6,048 bases of DNA from Thermoplasmata archaeon (GTDB lineage Archaea; Thermoplasmatota; Thermoplasmata; Thermoplasmatales; Thermoplasmataceae): contig JAJZOM010000316.1 of the NCBI GenBank assembly GCA_021811505.1, positions 1 to 6,048 of the forward strand. The letters are read 5' to 3'. Positions 1-6,048 of the stretch are shown piece by piece (the first letter of the stretch is position 1; the number at the start of each line of letters is the position of its first letter). The notes beneath the pieces are model-generated. The model was not told the origin of the DNA and searched no databases. It saw nothing but the letters and a program-made list of their open reading frames with translations. The translations under genes were made by a program, and so were the position numbers.

Positions 1-206
1 CCAGATATTCGGACACGATAAAGAACCTTATGTTCAATCTCAGGGGTGCTATTGATGCCGCCTCATCTGCCGCTAAGATAACTTCATCTCTAGGCACTCT
101 TGAACTTTACAGGATGCTCAAGGATCCGGAAATAGCCGCAGGCATAAGGGCAGTTATGGCCTTAATGAAAGCGGTGGGTGAAGTCCTGAAAAAGGCCGAA
201 GGTTAG
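1..206 (+). CDS. DUF1641 family protein, C-terminal part (5' truncated by window)
   Basis: An open frame enters at the left edge (first full codon at 3) and ends at TAG 204-206, giving the last 67 residues of a protein. The tail reads SSLGTLELYRMLKDPEIAAG followed by IRAVMALMKAVGEVLKK. This matches the DUF1641 pattern of a hydrophobic turn, then a 'L-x-x-L-x-D-P-E-x-x-x-G' segment and a closing amphipathic helix ending in a small-residue/Gly motif. The function of DUF1641 is not established. From family knowledge, such genes often sit beside sulfide:quinone-oxidoreductase-like flavoproteins or formate dehydrogenase genes, so the missing upstream neighbour could be one of these. No signal peptide or membrane segment is visible in this part. 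The frame is intact and the ending is natural in length, so the gene appears functional and not cut by the adjacent insertion sequence. Confidence 0.7.
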   Translation, partial: RYSDTIKNLMFNLRGAIDAASSAAKITSSLGTLELYRMLKDPEIAAGIRAVMALMKAVGEVLKKAEG

Positions 207-302
207 ATTACAGCACGCAGGTACACTGTGATTTCCACTATCCCGCGCCAGCCCGATTGTAAAAATTACGGATGCAGGTGGAGGTATTTGTTCTCACTTT
301 GC

Positions 303-780
303 AAGGATGAATGTTTCAATTGTGCGAAGATAATACCGAGAGTTCTTGAAAGGAGCACAAGGGTTCTGAAGAAGCTTCTTTTCATAAGATGCAGGCAGTA
401 TGGCGATTCTGTCGAGACTGCTGCAGGAAGGATACAAGGGCCTTATACCGAGATGTCCCAGAAAGGACCCGTCAAAGATGTCGCGTGACCAGAAGGCAGC
501 ATTGAAGGAGGAAGTTATCCATGGTCAATACACAACAGCACAGGTCGTGGATATTGTAAGAAGGGAATATGGAATAGAGTATACAATGAAACGGGTATGG
601 GTCATTCTGAACAGCATGGGCATGAGACATGCAAAGCCATATCCTCATGATAAGAGGAGACCTGGAAATGCAGAGAACATCTTAAAAAACTTAGGCAAGG
701 CATCCATGCAAGAAAGCATAACCGGATTCCTCGATGAGCCTGCGCCACAGACTACGGCGAACACAGTCAGATTATGGTGA
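303..780 (+). pseudogene. IS630-type transposase, N-terminal and first-Asp part (frameshifted, then stopped by TGA)
   Basis: The part from about 303 to about 432 reads in one frame (IIPRVLERSTR, then LLFIRCRQYGDSVETAA). This looks like the start of an N-terminal helix-turn-helix of IS630-family transposases. The sequence then continues in the next frame with EGYKGLIPR, KMSRDQKAALKEEV, YTTAQVVDIVRREYGIEYT and KPYPHDKRRPGNAE, the winged-helix linker typical of the family. The catalytic domain follows, with its first Asp in GFLDEPAPQ (codon 733-735). Roughly one recognition helix seems to be missing at the frame change near 420-440. The frame ends at TGA 778-780, but the same frame continues directly into the remaining catalytic domain. 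No ATG or GTG start is evident close to 303; the nearest in-frame start is GTG 228, whose first ~25 codons resemble nothing I know. It is therefore a broken gene, read as a family member on motif grounds. Confidence 0.75.
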
Positions 781-1257
781 TTCAGCAAGCCGGAGATCAT
801 CAAAGACGCTTCAAATTACAGGGTGAACACATTCGGTTTCTACGCAATCAACAGGAACAATCTGGTGAATTTCCAGATTCGTTCGAGGAAGGAAAACGTC
901 ACTTATTTCATAACGACCACTAGGGAAAAGAATCCTGAAAAGCGCATCGTCATAATACTGGACAATTTCAGATCACATCATCCAAGGATCATTCTCAAAA
1001 CTGCGGAGTCGCTGAATATAAAGCTGATGTTCCGGTCCCAGTATTCTTTTGATATCAATCAAATAGAATTCATCTGGAAGAGCGTCAAGAGAGTCGTATC
1101 CATTGAGTCAATAAATTCTGAAGAGAAACTGAAAGATACAATAAAAAAGAGTTTCATGGAGTTATCAGGAATGGTGACGTTTGCAAAAAGATTGGCAGAG
1201 AAATTCCTGATCAAAAATACAATGGCGGAGGTAATTAACTATAATCAAGGTCCATAG
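781..1257 (+). pseudogene. IS630-type transposase, C-terminal catalytic part (DDE domain)
   Basis: This is the same reading frame as the fragment ending at TGA 778, so the two are one gene split by a nonsense codon. The first codons after the stop (FSKPEIIKDASNYR) continue the domain, then NTFGFYAIN. The second catalytic Asp lies in IVIILDNFRSHHP (codon 961-963) and the third acidic residue, Glu, in INQIEFIWKSVKR (codon 1066-1068). The 34 residues between them match the DD34E spacing known for IS630. The usual YSPDLNPIE signature is worn to YSFDINQIE, with prolines replaced, a sign of relaxed selection. The C-terminal helix (FAKRLAEKFL) is present and the stop TAG at 1255-1257 is probably the original one. 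A GTG at 823 could open a 144-codon frame, but I see no ribosome binding site that makes this a real gene. Confidence 0.8.
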
Positions 1258-1267
1258 ATCCGTGATT

Positions 1268-2830
1268 TTACTGTTTCTTATTTCCGTACATCTCCTTCAA
1301 TTCAGCTTTGTTTATCTTTCCACTCCCGGTTTTTGGTAGTTCGTTTGTGATAAAGACTCGCTTCGGCCATTTATATGATGCCAGGGAGGTGCTCTTCTCG
1401 CAGAATTTAATTATGTCGTCTGGTACCAGGCCGTCTCTCTTGGGCACAACGATTGCGGTTACCGCTTCTATCCATCTTTCATGCGGAGTCCCTATAACAG
1501 CGACTTCTTTCACTTCCGGATGTGACGATATCAGGCTTTCAACTTCCTGTGGATATATGTTTTCCCCGCCTGAAATGATCATTTCATCAATCCTTCCAAG
1601 ATAATATATCAAATTGTCATCGTCCACCCTCGCTATGTCCTTTGTATTGAACCATCCATCCACAAAGCGCTCCAGATTCAGTTCCGGCCTGTTGTGGTAG
1701 CCATGCGTAATGGTGTCTCCCTGCAGAAGCAGGACTCCTTCCTTGCTGTCTTTTAATTTACCTTTATTGCCAAGGCTTTCCGGTTTCACTATCCTGAATC
1801 TTACAACCTGCTTCATGATATAGCCCATAGATCCGAGTTTCCATTTCTGGCCTTCCGCGTAAGAGATAACAAGTCCAGTAGCTTCCGTTAGACCGTAAAT
1901 CTCCCTGAGTGGGACTTTAAAGAATTCATTAAAATATGATATGATGGGATGAGGAGTGGGTGACCCTCCAAAGAATATGAATCTGTATCTGAACTTATCC
2001 CTGTTCAAATCCCCTATGGACTTAATGTTGTTGACCGTGTCCACAACCATGGTCGATACCAGCCCTGACCATGTTGCTTTTTTGTTGATAGATAGATCAA
2101 TCCATTCCCTGGCATTCCACTTCGGCAGAAGTATTGTTTTACCACCGGAGAAAAGCGCCGGAAAAGTTCCGCACTGAAGACCGCCAACATGGAATAGAGG
2201 GACATTATTCAGAAGGATGTCTGTTGATTTCAGTTTCCAAGCATCGATAACCATATGGATCGATGAGGAATTGTTCCTGTGGCTCTGTCTGACTCCCTTC
2301 GGCTTTCCCGTAGTGCCAGATGTGTACATGATCATTGCGTCGTCGTCATCAAGAGCCCAGCTTTCGCCTACCCGCTTATTTGGGTGATCGGATTTGTATA
2401 TCTGACCAAAACTGTTTTCAGTGTCTCCTGAGCCCTGCACAATAATCTTGAGAGATACATTCTGGTTTAGTACGGGAGCCAGCCTCTCTTTTTCTTGCAC
2501 GGAGAGCAAAAGACATTTCAGTCCAGCGTCGTCTATTACGAACTGAATATCACCTACAGAAAACCTGTTGTTGATTGGGACTGCAACAGCTCCAATCTTC
2601 CACGCTGCATAGAAAGACAACAGGTAGTCAACCGACATGGGTAGCAATATCCCTATTCTGTCATTTCTTTCAACCCCGATATTGGAAAGGTAGATTGCGA
2701 GATTCTCCGCCATTTTTCCGAAATCCTCATACAAGACTTGCCTACCTGATTCCTCAACGGCAATATTTTTAGGATATTCCATTACAGATCTGTCCAGATA
2801 GTATGCCAAATTAACCAAGGTTATCCTCAT
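1268..2830 (-). CDS. AMP-forming acyl-CoA synthetase (class I adenylate-forming enzyme)
   Basis: This 520-residue protein has full family length and should activate a carboxylic acid with ATP to an acyl-adenylate and then an acyl-CoA in the cytosol. The large N-domain carries the phosphate-binding loop YTSGTTGKPKGV (169-180), FFGGSPTP (286-293) and YGLTEATG (312-319). The Asp that binds the ribose of ATP is D398, in FNTKDIARVDDD; most relatives have TGD where this protein has TKD. The hinge segment LGRIDEMIISGGENIYPQEV covers 411-430, and the small C-domain ends with the adenylation lysine K505 in PKTGSGK. The acid substrate cannot be read from sequence; medium- or long-chain fatty acids or an aromatic acid are all possible. 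The ATG start at 2828-2830 gives the expected N-terminus and no extension is needed. The gene is transcribed divergently from the operon at 2972 and ends 11 bases from the broken transposase, tail to tail. Confidence 0.93.
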   Translation of the reverse strand: MRITLVNLAYYLDRSVMEYPKNIAVEESGRQVLYEDFGKMAENLAIYLSNIGVERNDRIGILLPMSVDYLLSFYAAWKIGAVAVPINNRFSVGDIQFVIDDAGLKCLLLSVQEKERLAPVLNQNVSLKIIVQGSGDTENSFGQIYKSDHPNKRVGESWALDDDDAMIMYTSGTTGKPKGVRQSHRNNSSSIHMVIDAWKLKSTDILLNNVPLFHVGGLQCGTFPALFSGGKTILLPKWNAREWIDLSINKKATWSGLVSTMVVDTVNNIKSIGDLNRDKFRYRFIFFGGSPTPHPIISYFNEFFKVPLREIYGLTEATGLVISYAEGQKWKLGSMGYIMKQVVRFRIVKPESLGNKGKLKDSKEGVLLLQGDTITHGYHNRPELNLERFVDGWFNTKDIARVDDDNLIYYLGRIDEMIISGGENIYPQEVESLISSHPEVKEVAVIGTPHERWIEAVTAIVVPKRDGLVPDDIIKFCEKSTSLASYKWPKRVFITNELPKTGSGKINKAELKEMYGNKKQ

Positions 2831-2859
2831 TTACATGAGATCACTGGGTATTAAGATTG

Positions 2860-2905
2860 TCGTTTACCCGCATCTAATATGTACATGTTTTAAAGTGATA
2901 AACGA
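2860..2905. promoter_or_regulatory. Co-axial dyad in the divergent promoter region, candidate operator
   Basis: Outer arms TCGTTTA (2860-2866) and TAAACGA (2899-2905) are perfect inverted repeats. The palindrome ATGTACAT (2879-2886) lies between them, and both symmetries share the axis 2882.5. Across the whole 23 mirrored pairs, 15 are complementary. The site sits in the 141-bp gap between two divergent acyl-CoA synthetase genes, 52 bases from the minus start and about 90 from the plus start. It would overlap the likely minus-strand promoter and lie upstream of the plus TATA box. A dimeric or tetrameric regulator of acid or acyl-CoA metabolism would fit, but no regulator gene is in the window. 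Confidence 0.4.
2873..2895 (-). promoter_or_regulatory. Possible archaeal TATA region for the minus-strand synthetase gene
   Basis: Read on the minus strand, this stretch holds two AT-rich candidates: CTTTAAAA (2888-2895) and CATATTAGA (2873-2881). A start site about 25 bases downstream of either would leave a leader of roughly 20-35 bases before the ATG at 2830. A third, weaker candidate is CTTAATA near 2849-2855, which would give an almost leaderless transcript. I cannot choose between them from sequence alone. Confidence 0.25.
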
Positions 2906-2924
2906 TATCAGGTGTTCCCCGGCC

Positions 2925-2942
2925 CGAATAAAGTTTTTAAAT
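2925..2942 (+). promoter_or_regulatory. Archaeal BRE/TATA promoter of the plus-strand operon
   Basis: The TATA-like box TTTTTAAAT (2934-2942) is preceded by the A-rich BRE-like stretch CGAATAAAG (2925-2933). The box centre is about 34 bases before the ATG at 2972. With the usual archaeal spacing, transcription would start near 2962-2964, leaving only some 8-10 bases of leader. There is no GGAGG-type site at the right distance, which agrees with a nearly leaderless first gene. Confidence 0.6.
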
Positions 2943-2971
2943 TATGGCGCCATTGATTCTCGGGTTGATCC

Positions 2972-4447
2972 ATGTTAAACGTTTCGGATGTCCTTGATCG
3001 TTCTTCGGAGAAATGGCCCCGAAAAAATTTTCTATATTTTAATGACAGGACCTTTACATTTGAGGCATTCAGGGAAAGAGTGCTCAAGTGGGTCTCGTAT
3101 CTCAGAAAGGTCGGTGTAAAAGCCGGAGACGTTGTCTCTGTCTTTTCAAGGAACAGGCCGGAGATGCTTGAACTGTGGATGGCCGCTAATCGTATAGGCG
3201 CACTCTATTCTCCATATAACTTCAACCTCAAACAAGATGAGATTAAGGTCCTTGTCAATGATTCCAGGCCCGTTATTCTTTTCACGGATGCTGCCTTAAA
3301 CGCGGATCTCGCAACCAGAATAGTGGAATTTGACAGGGCAGATCTTACCAGTACCGATGATTTTGCATACCAAACCGGTCCCGACGATGTTTCGACTCTT
3401 CTTTACACCTCGGGAACTGAATCAGCTCCAAAGGGCGTTATGAACACCCATCTAAACTGGTATTCCTCCTTAATGAGTTCTATCCATGATCTTGACTGGA
3501 GGCATGATGATGTGTTTATGTTAAGCATTCCCGTTTATCATGTGGCTGGTCTGTACACATTCCTGGGCTTCATGAATGTAGGTGCCTCCGTAGTTCTTGA
3601 GGCGGTTCCAAATCCATCTGAAATAGTTTCCCTGATAAATAAATACAAAGTGACATACCTCATTTTTCCACCAACGGTGTTCATAGGGCTTTCTCAGTTT
3701 GTGAAAGAGCCCTTCACTTCTGTGAAAAAGTGCATTAGCTTTGGTGCCTTCATAAGCGAGACGCAGTTCGACGCTGTCTCTAAGATTTTCCCGGATGTGC
3801 AGTGGAGAAATTATTATGGCATGACTGAGACCACCCCGATGGGAACAACACTCCAGCCCAATGAATTTGAAAGCAGAAAGGAATCGATAGGGAAGCCCCA
3901 TATCAACATCTCCTTGAAACTTGTCAAGGATGATGGGTCTGAGGCCGGGATAGGGGAAGTAGGGGAGATACTGATGAAAGGACCCACTGTTGCTAGGGGT
4001 TATTTCAATGACGAAAGGAGCACCAGAGCTTCGTTTGATAGGGGATGGGTCAGGTCAGGAGACCTCGCAGTAATGGACGAGAATGGTTTCCTTTACTTTG
4101 TGGATAGGAAGAAAGACATAATTCGCACTGGCGGAGAGAATGTTCCTTCGATAGAGGTGGAGAGAGAGATTCTTACACACAGAACCATAGGGGAGGCTGC
4201 GGTGGTTGGCATAAAACATCCTTACTGGATGGAGGCAGTGACTGCATTTGTCACCGCCAGAAAAGATCAGAAGGTAGATCCGGATGAAGTCCTTGAATAT
4301 CTTAAACCAAGAATCGCAAATTACAAGATACCCAAAAAGATCATAGTTCTCCCCTCTCTTCCACATAACGCAAGCGGGAAAATACTCAAGAAGGAACTGA
4401 GGGAACAGTACAGGCACATTTACATGAACGACCAGGTGAAGAAGTGA
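2972..4447 (+). CDS. AMP-forming acyl-CoA synthetase, second paralogue, first gene of operon
   Basis: This 491-residue class I adenylate-forming enzyme should make an acyl-CoA from a free acid, ATP and CoA. Visible motifs, in order: phosphate loop YTSGTESAPKGV (145-156), FGAFISE (258-264), YGMTETTP (282-289), ribose-binding D364 in RSGDLAVMDENG, hinge and start of the C-domain VDRKKDIIRTGGENV (377-391), and the adenylation lysine K470 in PHNASGKILKKE. The loop variant TSGTES-PKGV replaces the common TSGTTG-PKGV; I recall it from fatty-acid-type synthetases, so a fatty acid substrate is a reasonable guess. The protein is about 30 residues shorter than the divergent paralogue, mainly before the phosphate loop, where the segment from 100 to 140 is compact. 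The start follows the promoter by about 30 bases and gives a normal N-terminus. Its stop overlaps the start of the MaoC gene, so it leads a co-transcribed, probably translationally coupled set. Confidence 0.93.
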   Translation: MLNVSDVLDRSSEKWPRKNFLYFNDRTFTFEAFRERVLKWVSYLRKVGVKAGDVVSVFSRNRPEMLELWMAANRIGALYSPYNFNLKQDEIKVLVNDSRPVILFTDAALNADLATRIVEFDRADLTSTDDFAYQTGPDDVSTLLYTSGTESAPKGVMNTHLNWYSSLMSSIHDLDWRHDDVFMLSIPVYHVAGLYTFLGFMNVGASVVLEAVPNPSEIVSLINKYKVTYLIFPPTVFIGLSQFVKEPFTSVKKCISFGAFISETQFDAVSKIFPDVQWRNYYGMTETTPMGTTLQPNEFESRKESIGKPHINISLKLVKDDGSEAGIGEVGEILMKGPTVARGYFNDERSTRASFDRGWVRSGDLAVMDENGFLYFVDRKKDIIRTGGENVPSIEVEREILTHRTIGEAAVVGIKHPYWMEAVTAFVTARKDQKVDPDEVLEYLKPRIANYKIPKKIIVLPSLPHNASGKILKKELREQYRHIYMNDQVKK

Positions 4448-4857
4448 CCGCAGAGGTGAAGACCACCGATGGCAGGACAATAACTGAAACCGATCTTGTA
4501 ATGTTCTCATATTTCACGGGAGACTGGACCTATCTGCATACAGACAGGGAAAAGGCAGAGAAAAGCATGTTTGGCGAGCGGGTGGCCCATGGCTATCTCA
4601 CACTGTCCGTTTCTCTTGGCCTTATGATTCGTTCTGGCGCAATCGATACGGATGTATTCATGGCGCTGAAGTCCATAGAAAGGGCCAGTTTTCTCAAACC
4701 AGTGAGGATAGGTGATACATTAACAGTATCATACTCAGAGGAAAGGAGAGAGTCAAAATCCGGATTGGTGGTAGTAACTATTTCCGCAAAAACATTCAAT
4801 CAGGAAAAAGAGTGTGTGATGGAATTCGCCACAGTACACCTTGAAAAAAAGAAATAA
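4444..4857 (+). CDS. MaoC-like single hot-dog acyl-CoA hydratase/dehydratase
   Basis: This 137-residue protein has the length of a single hot-dog MaoC/R-hydratase subunit, which normally works as a dimer and adds water to a trans-2-enoyl-CoA to give a (3R)-hydroxyacyl-CoA. The active-site segment FTGDWTYLHTD (24-34) carries Asp27 and His32, five residues apart as in the catalytic Asp/His pair of the R-specific enoyl-CoA hydratases. It is followed by FGERVAHGYLTLS (43-55), the conserved 'AHG' strand-helix region. Later strands include GDTLTVSY and the closing FATVHLEKKK. The GTG start at 4444 overlaps the synthetase stop by 4 bases (GTGA), and AGGTGA at 4434-4439 could serve as its ribosome binding site. 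A second in-frame GTG at 4456 is possible. The substrate is not readable; the operon suggests a CoA ester made by the preceding synthetase and passed to the following thiolase-like protein. Confidence 0.88.
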   Translation: MTAEVKTTDGRTITETDLVMFSYFTGDWTYLHTDREKAEKSMFGERVAHGYLTLSVSLGLMIRSGAIDTDVFMALKSIERASFLKPVRIGDTLTVSYSEERRESKSGLVVVTISAKTFNQEKECVMEFATVHLEKKK

Positions 4858-4860
4858 AAT

Positions 4861-4865
4861 GGAGG
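4861..4865 (+). promoter_or_regulatory. Strong ribosome binding site that supports a TTG start
   Basis: GGAGG lies in the 15-base gap after the MaoC stop, 7 bases before TTG 4873. This spacing is ideal and there is no ATG or GTG nearby in the right frame, so the TTG is taken as the start of the thiolase-like gene. Confidence 0.8.
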
Positions 4866-4872
4866 AAGACAG

Positions 4873-6048
4873 TTGAAATCGTACAGGCAGTTGAAAAGCG
4901 AAAAGAAAAGAGTTGCAGTAGTGGGAACAGGACAGACCAAGTTCGAAGCAAGGACTCCAAATAAGACTTACTATGAACTTGCTCTGGAAGCCGCTATGAT
5001 GGCGATGAACGATGCGGGGATTACCCCAGAAAACATAGATTCAGTCGTTTACGGAATATATAATGATCTGTTTGAGAGGCAGATAATGCCCGATACATAT
5101 GTTCATGATTACCTTGGAATGTACGGGAAGCCTGGAATCAGGATCACAACTGGCGGTGCAACTGGGGGCTACGCGTTCAGGTCAGGTTATTCGGAGGTGG
5201 CTTCTGGTCTCGCAGATGTCACCATGGTAATAGGTGTTGAGAAGGCCCAGGACTGTTATGACTGGGCTCAGGGAAAAACAACACCTGAAGTCATAAAATC
5301 CATCGCCTACAGTGCAGACATGACCTGGGAATTTCCTCTTGGGACGTCTGCTGCTTCCTCATATGCCATTCTTGCATCTGCGCATATGAAGAAATACGGT
5401 ACCACCGAGGAACAGGCTGCCATGGTAAGCGTGAAGAACCATGGAAATGCCATCAACAATCCATTTGCCCAGAGTCCCATGAAGATAAGTGTGGATGACG
5501 TGATGCAGTCCAGGATGATTTCCTATCCATTCAAGATGCTTGACTGTTCACTTTACACGGAGGGTGCATATGCCCTTGTTCTTGTAAGTGAAGAGAAAGC
5601 CATGGAAATGGTTGCAAAGGACCCGGTTTGGGTCATGGGCATAGGTTCGTCCAACGACAAGTCCTTCACCGGATCAAGAACCGTGAATGACAGGATGGGA
5701 AAGTATGGTGACATAGCTGACCTGAGGAATCATTACGAATCCGCGGCACTGGCTTACAGAATGGCAGGCATTCAGAATCCGGGAAAGGCAGTTGATGTTG
5801 CGGAACTTCATGATGCATTCAGTTTCACGGAGATTCAGGCTTACGAGGCTATGGGCTTCTGTGAGAGGGGCAAGGGAGGCAAATTTATAGAGGATGGGAT
5901 CCCAACGATGGATGGTGATCTCCCGGTATCCCCTTCTGGCGGTCTTCTAGGAGCCGGACATGCTGTTGGAGCTACTGGAGTAATGCAGATAGGTGAGGTA
6001 GTAAATCAGCTGAGGAATAAGGCAGGAAAGAGACAGGTTCCGATTTAA
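4873..6048 (+). CDS. Thiolase-like protein of SCP2/archaeal type lacking the nucleophilic Cys, short C-terminus
   Basis: This 391-residue thiolase-superfamily protein opens with VAVVGTGQTKF (14-24) and LALEAAMMAMNDAGI (36-50), the usual start of the archaeal/SCP2 branch. At the nucleophilic-elbow site, where active thiolases have C-x-S-G, it reads TGGATGGYAF (93-102), so Gly95 replaces Cys. The other active-site blocks are kept: LDCSLYTEGAYALV (223-236), ELHDAFSFTE (311-320) with His313, and SGGLLGAGHAVGATG (355-369) with His363, although the usual GHP is GHA. The chain stops three residues after KRQ (VPI, then TAA 6046-6048), where relatives normally run on for about 25-30 residues through a Gly-rich last strand. 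It may therefore be C-terminally truncated or frameshifted. Relatives work with a DUF35 zinc-ribbon partner, often encoded next door; here that place lies outside the window. Thiolysis is doubtful without Cys. A Claisen or retro-aldol role on the hydratase product, or a non-catalytic role, is possible. Confidence 0.85.
   Translation: MKSYRQLKSEKKRVAVVGTGQTKFEARTPNKTYYELALEAAMMAMNDAGITPENIDSVVYGIYNDLFERQIMPDTYVHDYLGMYGKPGIRITTGGATGGYAFRSGYSEVASGLADVTMVIGVEKAQDCYDWAQGKTTPEVIKSIAYSADMTWEFPLGTSAASSYAILASAHMKKYGTTEEQAAMVSVKNHGNAINNPFAQSPMKISVDDVMQSRMISYPFKMLDCSLYTEGAYALVLVSEEKAMEMVAKDPVWVMGIGSSNDKSFTGSRTVNDRMGKYGDIADLRNHYESAALAYRMAGIQNPGKAVDVAELHDAFSFTEIQAYEAMGFCERGKGGKFIEDGIPTMDGDLPVSPSGGLLGAGHAVGATGVMQIGEVVNQLRNKAGKRQVPI

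Larger units (their letters stand above)
207..1267 (+). mobile_element. Decayed IS630/Tc1-mariner-type insertion sequence (outer limits only)
   Basis: The stretch between the DUF1641 stop and the stop of the minus-strand synthetase gene contains only the remains of one IS630-type transposase. The limits given are outer bounds set by the neighbouring genes. I could not find convincing terminal inverted repeats or a TA target duplication. The 207-302 part holds no gene I can support and is probably the left end of the element plus old flanking DNA. The element has not interrupted either neighbour: the upstream frame ends naturally and the downstream synthetase keeps its full C-terminus. The presence of two independent lesions in the transposase suggests an old, immobile copy, unless intact relatives elsewhere in the genome supply transposase. 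Confidence 0.7.

Noticed and set aside
228..302. GTG-started first 25 codons of the frame running into the transposase N-terminus
   Set aside because: Cys- and Arg-rich translation with no resemblance to known transposase starts and no ribosome site; more likely non-coding left end of the element.
778..780. TGA read as selenocysteine or programmed readthrough
   Set aside because: No SECIS-like hairpin is apparent, relatives do not have Cys there as far as I recall, and a second lesion upstream shows the gene is decaying.
221..1254. Possible terminal inverted repeats of the insertion sequence (CACTGTGATTTCCACTA near 224-240 against the reverse complement of about 1236-1252)
   Set aside because: Only a shared TGATT core and a few other matches (about 9 of 17); no better than chance for such AT-rich ends.
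1258..1285. T-rich stretch after the transposase stop as an archaeal terminator
   Set aside because: Only short T runs, and most of it lies within the coding end of the minus-strand synthetase gene; not distinguishable from codon use.
1308..1604. Plus-strand open frame of 98 codons opposite the synthetase gene
   Set aside because: Antisense shadow of a strongly supported coding region, with no recognisable domain.
2964..2971. GTTGATCC just before ATG 2972 as a ribosome binding site
   Set aside because: It resembles the extended anti-16S-tail complement but abuts the ATG with no spacing, so it could not place the ribosome correctly.
4055..4510. Minus-strand open frame of 151 codons opposite the end of the second synthetase gene and the MaoC start
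   Set aside because: Mirrors conserved motifs of the plus-strand genes; Cys/His-rich translation without family resemblance or promoter.

Overview
The window looks like chromosomal DNA of an archaeon, most likely of the Thermoplasmata (Thermoplasma-like). I infer this from an archaeal BRE/TATA promoter close to a start codon, AGG- and ATA-rich codon use, moderate GC, and short Shine-Dalgarno-led or overlapping downstream genes. I cannot name a species.

Layout. Positions 1-206 hold the 3' end of a DUF1641-family protein gene. Positions 207-1267 hold a decayed IS630/Tc1-mariner-type insertion sequence. Its transposase is broken by a frameshift with an apparent internal deletion near 420-440 and by an in-frame TGA at 778, although all three DDE residues can still be found. 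Positions 1268-2830 (minus strand) encode a 520-residue acyl-CoA synthetase of the AMP-forming type. A 141-bp divergent promoter region (2831-2971) separates it from a plus-strand operon. That operon holds a second AMP-forming acyl-CoA synthetase (2972-4447), a MaoC-type single hot-dog hydratase overlapping it by 4 bp (4444-4857), and an SCP2/archaeal-type thiolase-like protein with a TTG start behind a strong ribosome binding site (4873-6048).

How the genes work together (inference). Either synthetase would activate a carboxylic acid to its CoA thioester, the MaoC protein would hydrate a 2-enoyl-CoA to a 3-hydroxyacyl-CoA, and the thiolase-like protein would act on the acyl-CoA. The thiolase-like protein has no cysteine at the usual nucleophile position (Gly95 is there), so ordinary thiolysis is doubtful and a retro-aldol or other C-C chemistry is possible. 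It also stops short of the usual C-terminal end of the family.

The divergent promoter region carries two inverted repeats that share exactly one axis of symmetry (2882.5), a plausible operator for a regulator of both transcription units. I see no tRNA, rRNA or CRISPR array. The Cys-less thiolase operon and its co-axial dyad are the most interesting items; I do not see a clearly new system.
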